Assembly: GCA_003450815.1 (NCBI GenBank)
Contig: DMES01000065.1
Span: 1 to 49,776 of the forward strand
Direction: 5' to 3'
Source of the DNA: Elusimicrobiota bacterium
GTDB taxonomy: Bacteria > Elusimicrobiota > Elusimicrobia > Elusimicrobiales > UBA9959
DNA length: 49,776 bases
Shown: one piece after another, positions 7,954 through 16,766 of the stretch
Numbering within the stretch: position 1 is the first letter of the stretch
Layout of the letters: every line of letters begins with the position of its first letter
Position numbers and translations under genes: made by a program
The notes under the pieces: model-generated
What the model saw: the letters and a program-made list of their open reading frames with translations, nothing else
The model's database searches: none
What the model was told of the DNA's origin: nothing

Positions 7954-7986
7954 AAAAGCGCGGGCGCAAAAACGCCCGCGCTTTTT
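7954..7986 (+). terminator. Intrinsic terminator after the exported-protein gene
   Basis: AAAAGCGCGGGCG (7954-7966), a 6-base A-rich loop and CGCCCGCGCTTTTT (7973-7986) continuing into TATTTTA form a textbook terminator. Confidence 0.88.
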
Positions 7987-8130
7987 ATTTTATCCCAGTC
8001 ACCGGTTATAGGAAATTTGACAGACAGACAGCGGAAGCCCGTAATAATTTTACCCGGGTTCTTTTGTTTAGTATAGTTTAAGGGTATTTTCTAATATAAA
8101 CATAACAAGAAACGTTACAACTCAGAACTT

Positions 8131-10353
8131 ATGGTTGCAGAAGAAATTATTTCAGTATCCCGAAAAATAGAATGGCCCGATGTGTGGGGCGGAATGGCGG
8201 CCATGCTGGTGGCACTACCCTCCGCCATAGCCTTCGGCGTGGCAATGTATGCTCCGCTCGGACCCGGTTTTGCCGGCACGGGGGCGATTGTGGGAATTAT
8301 CGGGACCGTGGCAATAGGCCTGCTTGCTCCGGCGCTGGGCGGCGCTCCGCGCCTTATTTCCGCTCCATGCGCCCCGGCGGCGGCTGTTATGGCTGCGCTG
8401 TGCGTCCGGCTTATGGATGGAGGCGCGCCGGCGGAGCGCATTATCATCTCACTTGCAATGGTAGGACTTTTCTCAGGCGTCCTGCAGGCGATTTACGGCG
8501 CGCTAGGCGGCGGGCGTCTGATCAAATACATTCCTTATCCTGTGGTTACAGGGTATATGAGCGGTGTCGGCCTACTGATAATTTTGAAACAGCTCGGTCC
8601 GTTTCTCGGACTTGCGAAAGGCGCCTCCCCGCTTGCGGGCCTGTTCTCACCTGACATCTGGCAATGGCCCTCGGTTTGCGTGGCGCTTGTCACCGCCGGG
8701 GCGATGGTCGCGGCGCCGCGCCTGACAAAGCGGATCCCGGCGGCTATACTGGGCCTTGCGGCGGGAATTGCGGCACACCTTGCGGCGGGGCTTATCAGGC
8801 CTCAGTTGCTGGCGCTGGACTCCAACCCGTTCATTATTGGCGCCATCTCTACCAGTCCGGGCGTTATTTTCAAAGGCATTGCCTCCAATTTCAGCGCATT
8901 GCGCCTTATGGGCACGCAGGACCTATACATGCTTATCGGTCCGGCGCTGACACTGTCAATTCTTCTTTCTATAGATACCCTCAAAACCTGCGTAGTCACT
9001 GATTCAATTGTCCGCTCCCGCCACAATTCAAACCGGGAACTAATGGGGCAGGGAGCCGGCAACATCGCCTCCGCTTTGCTTGGGGGCATGCCGGGCGCCG
9101 GCACCATGGGAGCCACAATGGTAAGCCTGGCAAGCGGAGGTAAAACCCGCTGCGCCGGCTTGTCGGAAGGCGTGTTCGCCCTTATAGCCGCGCTTGCGCT
9201 GGGCAGCGCCATCGGGCGTATTCCGCTTGCGGCGCTGGCGGGAATACTGGTTGTGGTGGGAACGCGCATGATAGACCGTTCCAGCGTACGGCTGGCGCTG
9301 CGAAGCAGTACTATACTGGATTTTGCCGTTATAGTTTCGGTCGCGGGCACGGCGCTTGCGGTGGACCTTATCGCTGCCGCCGCAGTGGGAATAGCCCTCT
9401 CCATTCTGCTTTTTATCCGCGAACAGATGCACTCGAGCGTAGTCCGCCGCAAGTCAACAGGCGCTGATATCTCTTCAACACAACAGCGCCTGCCGGGGGA
9501 ACGCGCGGTGCTGGCCGAACGCGGCGCTGAAACGCTTGTGGTAGAACTACAGGGCAGCCTGTTCTTCGGCACCACCGACCAGCTATTCTCTGAAATAGAA
9601 AGCGACATGCGTTCATGCAAGCGCCTCATTCTGGACATGCGCCGCGTGACCTCGGTGGATTTTACGGCTGTACACATGCTTGAACAGGTGGGCGAAATGA
9701 TCAGTGAGCGCGGCGGCTCGCTTGTTTTTTCGCATTTGCCGCTGAATTTGCCCACAGGGCAGGACCTGCGCGCATACTTTAAGCATCTTGGGCTGACTCA
9801 TCACGAGGGCGGGGGGCGTATTTTTGAAACGCTTCATGACGCGCTTGAATGGGCGGAGGATTGTGTTATAAAAGAGGCGGGCCTTGAACTCCCGGCCCCC
9901 GGGGGATTGCTGGATCTTTCACAGATAGATTTTTTGCGGGAGATAGCCCCGGCCTCCCTGGCGGGGCTGCGCGCGGTTTTTGCGGAGCGCCGCGTGGAGG
10001 CCGGGAAACCGATCTTCCTTCGCAAGGACCGGAGTGAAGAGCTTTTCCTGATTCGCGGCGGGCACGTGCGCATAGTATTGCCGCTGAAAGGTTCACATCG
10101 CCAGCATCATCTCGCCGTCTTCGGGCCGGGCGATTTCTTCGGCGAGGTGGGTTTTTTGGCCCGCATGCCGCGAACAGCGGATGCCATTGCCTTGAGCGAC
10201 ACGGACCTTTATGTTATCAGCTGGACCGCTTTCGATACAATATCCAGCCGCAATCCCGCAGTCGGCACGGCATTTTTTCAGCGCCTAGCCAGCGTTGAGG
10301 CGCTGCGTTTGCGGGACGCAGATCGCGAACTGCGCCGCCTTCAGGACAGCTGA
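8131..10353 (+). CDS. SulP anion transporter with STAS and cyclic-nucleotide-binding domains
   Basis: A 740-aa inner-membrane protein. Residues about 10-430 are the hydrophobic SulP/SLC26 core (10-14 helices) that moves sulfate, bicarbonate or related anions. A STAS domain follows (about 465-570, with LILDMRRVTSVDFTAVHML matching the conserved strand-loop-helix). A C-terminal cNMP-binding domain (about 605-725) shows FGPGDFFGEVGFLARMPRTADA, the phosphate-binding-cassette signature. This implies transport gated by a cyclic nucleotide. SulP-STAS-cNMP fusions exist in other bacteria; the substrate cannot be told here. It has its own terminator; TTGACA at 8017-8022 could be a -35 box, though the -10 spacing is poor. 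Confidence 0.9.
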   Translation: MVAEEIISVSRKIEWPDVWGGMAAMLVALPSAIAFGVAMYAPLGPGFAGTGAIVGIIGTVAIGLLAPALGGAPRLISAPCAPAAAVMAALCVRLMDGGAPAERIIISLAMVGLFSGVLQAIYGALGGGRLIKYIPYPVVTGYMSGVGLLIILKQLGPFLGLAKGASPLAGLFSPDIWQWPSVCVALVTAGAMVAAPRLTKRIPAAILGLAAGIAAHLAAGLIRPQLLALDSNPFIIGAISTSPGVIFKGIASNFSALRLMGTQDLYMLIGPALTLSILLSIDTLKTCVVTDSIVRSRHNSNRELMGQGAGNIASALLGGMPGAGTMGATMVSLASGGKTRCAGLSEGVFALIAALALGSAIGRIPLAALAGILVVVGTRMIDRSSVRLALRSSTILDFAVIVSVAGTALAVDLIAAAAVGIALSILLFIREQMHSSVVRRKSTGADISSTQQRLPGERAVLAERGAETLVVELQGSLFFGTTDQLFSEIESDMRSCKRLILDMRRVTSVDFTAVHMLEQVGEMISERGGSLVFSHLPLNLPTGQDLRAYFKHLGLTHHEGGGRIFETLHDALEWAEDCVIKEAGLELPAPGGLLDLSQIDFLREIAPASLAGLRAVFAERRVEAGKPIFLRKDRSEELFLIRGGHVRIVLPLKGSHRQHHLAVFGPGDFFGEVGFLARMPRTADAIALSDTDLYVISWTAFDTISSRNPAVGTAFFQRLASVEALRLRDADRELRRLQDS

Positions 10354-10380
10354 CCCGAAAATTGCGGCAATTTTCGGGTT
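10354..10380 (+). terminator. Terminator-like hairpin after the SulP gene
   Basis: CCCGAAAATTG (10354-10364), loop CGG and CAATTTTCGGG (10368-10378) begin immediately after the stop codon. The following T run is short (TTTGACTTTG), and the rpsO -35 box overlaps its end. Confidence 0.65.
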
Positions 10381-10409
10381 TGACTTTGCCGGCCCGCAAT
10401 TAATATAAT
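10380..10409 (+). promoter_or_regulatory. rpsO promoter
   Basis: TTGACT (10380-10385), an 18-base spacer and TATAAT (10404-10409) sit about 40 bp before the rpsO start codon. Confidence 0.72.
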
Positions 10410-10447
10410 AGTGAAAAGAACAAAATTAAACCAAAGAGAGTGAAAAA

Positions 10448-10717
10448 ATGCCATTAACTAAGACAAAAACCAAAGAACTTGTGGACAAATTCTCCACAAA
10501 ACCCAATGATACCGGTTCAATTTCAGTGCAGATAGCCCTTCTCACCGAAAGAATTCAGTATCTTTCAAAACATATCACCGCAAATCCGAAGGACCATTCC
10601 TCCGCGCGCGGCCTTTCCATACTGGTAGTCCAAAGAAAAAGCTCGCTCAGCTACCTGAGCAAACACAACAGGGAAGAATACAAAAGCCTCATTAAACAAT
10701 TAGGTCTAAGGAAATAA
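10448..10717 (+). CDS. rpsO: 30S ribosomal protein S15
   Basis: The 89-aa product has the standard S15 length and the characteristic GSISVQIALLTERI, LSKHI and DHSSARGL segments that bind 16S rRNA helices in the central domain. It is the first gene of the classic rpsO-pnp pair, two bases ahead of pnp. AGAGAG precedes the start. In other bacteria S15 represses its own mRNA through the leader; the short leader here was not seen to hold an obvious pseudoknot. Confidence 0.97.
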   Translation: MPLTKTKTKELVDKFSTKPNDTGSISVQIALLTERIQYLSKHITANPKDHSSARGLSILVVQRKSSLSYLSKHNREEYKSLIKQLGLRK

Positions 10718-10719
10718 TA

Positions 10720-12843
10720 ATGACAAACAATAACTTAACCCGCCTTGAAGTAAAGGTGGGAGATGATGTAATTTCATTTGAAACCGGGTGGCTGGCAAAA
10801 CAGGCCGGCGGCGCCGTGCTGGTTCGCCTAGGCGATAATGTGGTGCTTTCAACCTGCGTGCAGGCAAGAAAGCCCAAAGACAATCCTCCCGAATTCGTGC
10901 CGCTCAGCTGCGACTATAAGGAGAAAACTTATGCGGCGGGCAAAATACCCGGAGGCTTCTTTAAGCGCGAAGGCAAAGCCCGCGAGAAAGAAGTGCTGGG
11001 TTCGCGCCTTACCGATCGCTCGGTCCGCCCGCTGTTTCCCAAGTATTTCAACACCGAAACACAGGTTGTTTCCGCCGTAATTTCAAGCGACTGCGCCAAA
11101 GACGCCGATGTGCTTTCCATAAACGGCGCCTCGGCCGCGCTTATGATCTCGGATATTCCCTTTGACGGGCCCGTGGCCGCGGTGAGGATCGCTAAACTTG
11201 ACGGAAAATTCGTGTTTAACCCCACCTTTGAGCAGCGGGAAACAATTGAGATGGAGCTTGTCATCTCAGGCACCCTGAAGGGCATACTGATGGTGGAAGG
11301 CGGGGGGAAAGAAATCCCCAACGAAGAACTTATCTCCGCCATGGAGACCGCCAAGCCGGAAATTGAGAAGCTCTGCAACCTTCAGGTTGAGCTTCAGAAA
11401 AAATGCGGCAAGGCCAAAACCGCGGTTCCAGCCCCCACTATAAGGCAGGAAATAAAAAACGCCGTTGAAGAAAAGGGCCGTCCCGCCATAGAAAAGCTTC
11501 TTAATTCGCATCCCACTAAGGAAGTTCTTGAAGCCACTATGAGCGCAGTAAAAGACGCCCTTATAAAAGAAGCGACGGAGAAGTATCCCGAAGAAAAAAC
11601 CGCTGCCTATCAGGTAAAAACCCTGATGGAAGACGTCATATACGAAGTTTCGCGCAAACTGGTGCTGGCCACCAAAATACGCACGGATGGCCGCAAAACA
11701 GATGAGATACGCGCCATTTCCATGCAGGCCGGGTTTCTGCCCCGCACCCACGGCTCGGCGGTATTTACACGGGGCCAGACACAGACCCTCGCCACCGTGA
11801 CGCTCGGCACCTCCGACGACAAACAGATACTGGACGATCTGGAAGGACGGTTCCTTGATCGTTTCATGCTGCATTACAACTTCCCGAGCTTTTCCACCGG
11901 AGAGGTCAAACCGGACAGAGGCCCGGGCCGCCGTGAAATAGGCCACGGCCACCTGGCAAAACGCGCCCTTAAGCCCCTGCTTCCGAGCGCTGAGATATTT
12001 CCCTACACCATACGCGTGGTTTCGGACATCCTGGAATCAAACGGCTCCTCCTCCATGGCCACCGTCTGCGGCGGCTCGCTCGCGCTTTTTGACGCGGGTG
12101 TGCCCATGAAAGCGGCCTGCTCAGGAATCGCAATGGGTCTTATTACCGACGGATCAAGCCACGCAGTCCTCTCTGATATAGCGGGCCTTGAAGACCATTT
12201 CGGCGACATGGACTTTAAGATGACCGGCACGGCCGCGGGCGTTACAGCCTTCCAGATGGATGTAAAGCTGGCCTCAGGCATTCCCATGAACATTCTGAAA
12301 GAAGCTATAGAGCAGGCCACCAGGGGAAGGAATCACATACTCGGGCTTATGCAGGAACACCTGTCCTCTCCAAGGGCGGATATATCCGAATTCGCTCCGA
12401 GGATAGTAAAGCTTCAGCTGCCTAAAGATAAAATAGGAGCTTTCATAGGCCCCGGCGGAAAGAATATCCGCGCCATCATAGAGAAGACCGGCGCCGATAT
12501 TGAAGTGGAAGACGACGGCTCGGTATTCATCTCCTGCGCCGATAGGAAAGGCCTTGAAGAGGCCAAGACCATGGTGCAGTACTACACCGTTGATGTGGAA
12601 GTAGGCCAGATCTACACCGGCCATGTGGTTTCCATACTTGCTTTCGGAGCGTTCGTGGAAATCCTTCCCGGCAAAGAAGGCCTGCTGCATATTTCCGAAG
12701 TGGACACCAAACGCATAAACCGCGTGGAAGATGTTTTAAAAGTGGGTGAGGAAGTGCAGGTAAAAGTGGTGGACATGGATAATATGGGCAAGTTCCGGCT
12801 CTCAAGACGAGTACTGATGCAGCAGCAGGCGGTCAAGAAATAG
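10720..12843 (+). CDS. pnp: Polyribonucleotide nucleotidyltransferase (PNPase)
   Basis: A 707-aa phosphorolytic 3'-5' exoribonuclease and degradosome component. In order: the first RNase PH domain (about 10-145), the all-alpha linker, the second RNase PH domain (about 325-540, with THGSAVFTRGQTQTLA and the GDMDFKMTGT active-site strand), a KH domain (about 560-615, GAFIGPGGKNIRAI) and S1 (about 625-700, GHVVSILAFGAFVEI). Full length and canonical. Cotranscribed with rpsO; in many bacteria it is autoregulated through RNase III cleavage of the rpsO-pnp spacer, which here is only two bases. Confidence 0.97.
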   Translation: MTNNNLTRLEVKVGDDVISFETGWLAKQAGGAVLVRLGDNVVLSTCVQARKPKDNPPEFVPLSCDYKEKTYAAGKIPGGFFKREGKAREKEVLGSRLTDRSVRPLFPKYFNTETQVVSAVISSDCAKDADVLSINGASAALMISDIPFDGPVAAVRIAKLDGKFVFNPTFEQRETIEMELVISGTLKGILMVEGGGKEIPNEELISAMETAKPEIEKLCNLQVELQKKCGKAKTAVPAPTIRQEIKNAVEEKGRPAIEKLLNSHPTKEVLEATMSAVKDALIKEATEKYPEEKTAAYQVKTLMEDVIYEVSRKLVLATKIRTDGRKTDEIRAISMQAGFLPRTHGSAVFTRGQTQTLATVTLGTSDDKQILDDLEGRFLDRFMLHYNFPSFSTGEVKPDRGPGRREIGHGHLAKRALKPLLPSAEIFPYTIRVVSDILESNGSSSMATVCGGSLALFDAGVPMKAACSGIAMGLITDGSSHAVLSDIAGLEDHFGDMDFKMTGTAAGVTAFQMDVKLASGIPMNILKEAIEQATRGRNHILGLMQEHLSSPRADISEFAPRIVKLQLPKDKIGAFIGPGGKNIRAIIEKTGADIEVEDDGSVFISCADRKGLEEAKTMVQYYTVDVEVGQIYTGHVVSILAFGAFVEILPGKEGLLHISEVDTKRINRVEDVLKVGEEVQVKVVDMDNMGKFRLSRRVLMQQQAVKK

Positions 12844-12855
12844 GAAAGATCGCTT

Positions 12856-12883
12856 CCGCGCCGCGCTGTTCAGCGCGGCGCGG
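12856..12883 (+). other. GC-rich perfect hairpin between pnp and accB
   Basis: CCGCGCCGCGCTG and its exact complement (12856-12868 and 12871-12883) form a very stable stem without a downstream T run. It ends 8 bases before the accB ribosome binding site. It may protect the pnp 3' end or reduce read-through into accB rather than terminate fully. Confidence 0.6.
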
Positions 12884-12905
12884 GTTGCGACAAGGAGATG
12901 CTTTC

Positions 12906-13403
12906 ATGAAAAAAATGAAGCAGGTAAAAAACCAGAGCGGCCTTAGCACCGCTTTTGACCAGGTGCAGAAATTCTACCAGTTCATGAACACCAATAAACT
13001 GGAGGCCATAGAATTCGCGAAGAATGCCACCTATATAAAATTGGTCAGGAAACACACTCAAACGGTTCAGCCCATCCCAGTGTTTTCCACCGCCATACCC
13101 CAGCATAGCGGCGGGACGGCACAGCACACCGCCTCCAAACCACACCCCGCGGCTCCGACGGAAACGGGAGAAACCATAAAAGCTCCGATGTCGGGGATTT
13201 TTTACAGGGCTCCAAGTCCATCAAGCCCGCCCTACGCGCGGGAGGGAGACCAGGTAAAAGAAGGGCAGGTGCTTTGTGTAATTGAAGCCATGAAAGTCTT
13301 CAACGAAATTAAAGCCGAGTTCAACTGCGTAATAAAGAAAGTGCTGGTTGAGAACGGCAAGCCGCTTGAACTCAATCAGGATATTTTCCTGATACAGCGG
13401 TAA
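12906..13403 (+). CDS. accB: Biotin carboxyl carrier protein of acetyl-CoA carboxylase
   Basis: A 165-aa protein with a short helical N-terminal region, a Pro/Ala/His-rich linker (about 60-90) and a C-terminal biotinyl domain (about 92-165). CVIEAMKVFNEI carries the lysine biotinylated by BirA, and PMSGIFYRAPSPSSPPY is the typical thumb region. It shuttles carboxyl groups in the first step of fatty-acid synthesis. AAGGAG (12892-12897) sets ATG 12906 as the start rather than an upstream TTG in frame. No accC follows, which is unusual since accB and accC are often paired. A strong terminator closes the gene. Confidence 0.93.
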   Translation: MKKMKQVKNQSGLSTAFDQVQKFYQFMNTNKLEAIEFAKNATYIKLVRKHTQTVQPIPVFSTAIPQHSGGTAQHTASKPHPAAPTETGETIKAPMSGIFYRAPSPSSPPYAREGDQVKEGQVLCVIEAMKVFNEIKAEFNCVIKKVLVENGKPLELNQDIFLIQR

Positions 13404-13406
13404 TTA

Positions 13407-13449
13407 CCCAAAAAATCCGCCCGCCGCAGTGGCGGGCGGATTTTTTGGG
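13407..13449 (+). terminator. Strong intrinsic terminator after accB
   Basis: A 19-bp perfect stem (13407-13425 and 13431-13449) with a 5-base loop, GC core CCGCCCGCC and T6 in the 3' arm. The A6 in the 5' arm could make it bidirectional. Confidence 0.9.
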
Positions 13450-13467
13450 TTCGGGGGATAAATCTAT

Positions 13468-13680
13468 ATGGAAGAAACCGCAAAATTTACCGATACTGTG
13501 GCGCAGAACGCAGCCGATATTCTTGAGCTGCTCAAAGCCGGTGAAAACACTTCGTGGGATATTAAACTAAAACTGCATCTCTCAAGTTCAGCGCTCTACC
13601 TGGCGCTGGGCTGGCTGGCGGCCCAGGGGAAAGTTGCGCTTTACCCCCAGGATCTGAATTTCAGGGTAAAGGTTCTCTAA
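13468..13680 (+). CDS. Small winged helix-turn-helix protein (DUF2582-like)
   Basis: A 70-aa protein whose whole length fits the DUF2582 winged-helix family: an N-terminal helix (NAADILELLKAG), a short helix starting at TSWDIKLKL, a recognition-like helix (SSALYLALGWLAAQG) and a wing (KVALYPQDLNFRVKV). Family members are small and of unknown role, presumably nucleic-acid or protein binding. It opens the ftsK operon, 25 bp ahead of ftsK. Confidence 0.8.
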   Translation: MEETAKFTDTVAQNAADILELLKAGENTSWDIKLKLHLSSSALYLALGWLAAQGKVALYPQDLNFRVKVL

Positions 13681-13705
13681 CCCGAAGAATGCGGAGCAAT
13701 TAAGA

Positions 13706-16027
13706 ATGCGGGAATCAATAAAGCGTAAATTTGCTTCAGCGCAGGCAAAAAAAAAGGCCTCCAACCTTTCTCACATGCTTTATTGGCTGGTGTCATTGGC
13801 CCTCAGTATATGGCTTATCTGGGTAGCCCTCCCCGGAGCGCACATAGGCAGAGTCAGCAGCAAGGTCCACGAAGGCCTCTACAGTTTCTTCGGCTCCTCC
13901 TCCTACTTATTTCCTTTTCTCCTTTTATACGGGCTTGTGGCCATACTTATAAAGATTACCAAACCTCATAAGGGCATTCTTACGCTGGCTGTAGGTATAG
14001 TGCTGATACTTGGAGGCATTTCCTCAATAATAAATCTGCTTGAAGGACATTTCGGCCCGGAACATTTCAAGGGGGGGTGGCTGGGGTATTATATTGACGG
14101 AGTGCTTTCAAAGATGTTCGACGAGATAGGAGCGGCGCTGGGGGGGATAGTGATGCTGGTCGCAGGCGTGCAGCTGCTTTTTAAGATTTCCTGGCGCAAA
14201 GCGCTTAAGAAAATCACCTCGGCGCTCGCGGACGATTACCGCAACTGGACGGCGGCCAGAAAAGAGTTAAAAGCCAAATTGAACCTTGTGACGGAAAAAG
14301 AAAAAAATGAGGGCCCCACCTACGACGCCACCCCCATAGCTGAAGCTCCCGCACCCGCGTCGGGTACGGGGGGAACCCAGGAACACGCGGAGCCGAAAAT
14401 TGTGCGCGCAAGCGCGGAACCCTCAGCCAGTGGCGCCGCAGAGGGGAAAGCAAAAACTGAAAGCGCAGGGGGCCAGGACAGAGCCGCTAAAGCGGAGGGC
14501 TCAAGACCAGCCTCAAGCCCCAAAGATTCCTATTACAAAAATTTCAAGTGCCCTCCCGCCGGACTTTTGGACACTCCCTCCGAGCAGGGGTTTATCGGGC
14601 CCACCAACGAAGAGATTAACGACTCAAAACTTCTGCTTGAATCCACTTTTAAAAGCTTCGATGTCGCAACGCATGTTTCCGGCGTATACCCAGGGCCCGT
14701 TGTAACCCGCTACGAAGTAACCCCGGCCCCGGGAGTTAAAATAAGCTCCATAGTCTCGCTTTCTAACGATGTCGCGCTCGCCATGAAGTCCCCGGGCGGC
14801 ATAAGGGTAATAGCGCCCATACCCGGCAAGTCGGCCATAGGTTTTGAAATCCCCAACGCGCGCCGGGCAAAAGTTTCGCTGCGCGAGGTGCTTGAAAGTT
14901 CCACCTTCAACGAAAAGCGCGAACCGCTCACGTTCGGCCTGGGCCGTCACGCCGAAGGCTCAATTGCCGTGGCCAACCTTGAAACCATGCCGCATTTGCT
15001 GGTGGCGGGCGCCACCAATTCGGGCAAAAGCGTTTTTTTGCAGTCCCTCATACTCTCGCTTATCTACCGCAATACCCCCGACGAGGTAAAATTCCTTTTC
15101 ATCGACCCAAAGCGCCTTGAACTGACTTTTTACGAGGATATCCCCTACCTCTACGACCCCACGGAAACCCCCGACCGGGTGGCTGTAATTACCAACCCAA
15201 AGGACGCGGCCAAAGCGCTTGTGGCTTTAACACGCGTAATGGAAAAGCGCTATATCAGGTTTGAACGGGCCAAAGTAAAAAATATCGCCTCCTACAATAA
15301 ATGGGCCCTCGCAAACGGCGAACCCACGGAGCACTATATCGTGGTGGTAATTGACGAACTTGCGGACCTTATACTGCAGATGAAAAATGTGGTGGAAGAC
15401 GCCATCCAGCGCCTGGCCCAGATGGCGCGCGCGGTAGGCATACATCTGGTTCTCGCCACCCAGCGGCCTTCGGTTGATATTATTACCGGCGTTATAAAAG
15501 CTAACCTCCCTTCAAGAGTAGCCTTGCAGGTAACCTCCAGAACCGACTCGCATGTTATTTTAGACACGCCGGGAGCGGAATCCCTTATCGGCCGGGGCGA
15601 CCTGCTTTATCTTGCCATAGACGCGCAAAAGCCGGTCAGGGTGCAGGGCGCCTATGTTTCCGAGGAGGAAATAAAAAAAGTGGCCGACTTTATAAGGGCG
15701 CAGGCGCGCCCGCATTACCAGCCGCTTGTTGAGGAAGAGGCCAACACGGCCTCCGGCAAGGGCGGCAGTTCCGAAGAACTGCTGACAGCCCTGCGCCTGA
15801 TAAACGAGCGCAAGCGCGTTTCGCAGGACCTGCTTAAAGCCCATTTCGGCTCTTCTTCCCGCGCCACCAATATTTTAAGCATACTTGAGGTAAACGGATT
15901 TATTCACAAACCGGAGGGCTCAAACCGCTGGGAGATCTTTTTTGACAAGATTGACAATCATCTCAACGCCAATTTGCCACCCGTTCAAAGCCCCGAAAGC
16001 CCTATAGGCGAAAAGGAGAAAGTCTAA
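13706..16027 (+). CDS. ftsK: FtsK/SpoIIIE-type DNA translocase
   Basis: A 773-aa septal DNA pump that clears chromosome dimers and trailing DNA at division. The N-terminus (about 25-165) holds four membrane helices. An Ala/Pro/Glu-rich linker (about 205-275) follows. The motor has the FtsK alpha/beta domains with Walker A GATNSGKS (about 433-440) and Walker B IVVVIDELADLI. A C-terminal winged-helix gamma domain (about 690-755, LINERKRVSQDLLKAHFGSS) recognises orienting sequences. The linker is short compared with E. coli FtsK and close to SpoIIIE. The stop codon shares a base with the lolA start (TAATG). Confidence 0.95.
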   Translation: MRESIKRKFASAQAKKKASNLSHMLYWLVSLALSIWLIWVALPGAHIGRVSSKVHEGLYSFFGSSSYLFPFLLLYGLVAILIKITKPHKGILTLAVGIVLILGGISSIINLLEGHFGPEHFKGGWLGYYIDGVLSKMFDEIGAALGGIVMLVAGVQLLFKISWRKALKKITSALADDYRNWTAARKELKAKLNLVTEKEKNEGPTYDATPIAEAPAPASGTGGTQEHAEPKIVRASAEPSASGAAEGKAKTESAGGQDRAAKAEGSRPASSPKDSYYKNFKCPPAGLLDTPSEQGFIGPTNEEINDSKLLLESTFKSFDVATHVSGVYPGPVVTRYEVTPAPGVKISSIVSLSNDVALAMKSPGGIRVIAPIPGKSAIGFEIPNARRAKVSLREVLESSTFNEKREPLTFGLGRHAEGSIAVANLETMPHLLVAGATNSGKSVFLQSLILSLIYRNTPDEVKFLFIDPKRLELTFYEDIPYLYDPTETPDRVAVITNPKDAAKALVALTRVMEKRYIRFERAKVKNIASYNKWALANGEPTEHYIVVVIDELADLILQMKNVVEDAIQRLAQMARAVGIHLVLATQRPSVDIITGVIKANLPSRVALQVTSRTDSHVILDTPGAESLIGRGDLLYLAIDAQKPVRVQGAYVSEEEIKKVADFIRAQARPHYQPLVEEEANTASGKGGSSEELLTALRLINERKRVSQDLLKAHFGSSSRATNILSILEVNGFIHKPEGSNRWEIFFDKIDNHLNANLPPVQSPESPIGEKEKV

Positions 16028-16740
16028 TGAAAATTATTTTAACCGCGGCGCTTGTTTTGACGCTGTGTCCGGCGGTCTTTCCCCAGCAGAAAAAGAATAC
16101 CGTCCCCTCTGATGCCGCAAAAAAAGACCCGGCCTCCAATAATGTGGCCGCTTCCACTATGGCAATTGACGGACTGAAAACCTGGGACACCGCGCTTGAA
16201 ACCTTAAGCGCCAGTTTCACACAGGAAGTGAATTTTTCTGAAGCCGGCCTTAAGCAAACCGTGGAAGGAGAATTAAAGTATTCAAGGCCTAATCTGCTCA
16301 GAATAGAACATTTTAAACCGGCCCGCCAGCTGGTGGTAACCGACAAGCGCGATATCTGGATATATAAACCGGAAGACACACAGGTGGTAAAAACCTCATG
16401 GGAAGCCTGGCACAAGACGCAAAGCGATAATTTCTCCGGCATACTTGACTTCGGCAATTACTCCGCGCTTACAGAAAAGAACAACACCTCCGTTTCCGGT
16501 CAGACCCCGGCACATCCCTATATCACTGTGGTTTTCACACCAAAGAGCAACCCGGACCAATACCGTCTTTCTCTTACCCTTTCAGCCACCGATTATTTTC
16601 CTCTTGAGGCGGAGCTTTCAGTTGATAAGACCACTATCAAAACCACGCTTTACGGAGTAGAAGTGAATAAAACGCTGGCTCCGGAGCTATTCAGGTTCAG
16701 TCCGCCCAAAGGCACACAGGTGCTGGAATTTAAGAATTAG
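16027..16740 (+). CDS. lolA: LolA-type outer-membrane lipoprotein carrier
   Basis: A 237-aa exported protein: signal peptide (about 1-20), a Lys/Ala-rich segment, then a LolA half-barrel with TLSASFTQEV, the central VEGELKYSRPNLLRIEH and KDIWIY-like strand pattern, and a C-terminal DYFPLEAELSV region. In the Lol pathway LolA takes lipoproteins from LolCDE to the outer membrane, so its presence implies a two-membrane envelope. It is translationally coupled to ftsK, an ftsK-lolA order seen in many Gram-negatives. Confidence 0.9.
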   Translation: MKIILTAALVLTLCPAVFPQQKKNTVPSDAAKKDPASNNVAASTMAIDGLKTWDTALETLSASFTQEVNFSEAGLKQTVEGELKYSRPNLLRIEHFKPARQLVVTDKRDIWIYKPEDTQVVKTSWEAWHKTQSDNFSGILDFGNYSALTEKNNTSVSGQTPAHPYITVVFTPKSNPDQYRLSLTLSATDYFPLEAELSVDKTTIKTTLYGVEVNKTLAPELFRFSPPKGTQVLEFKN

Positions 16741-16766
16741 GATTTTACTCTTACTTGTGACTTATT

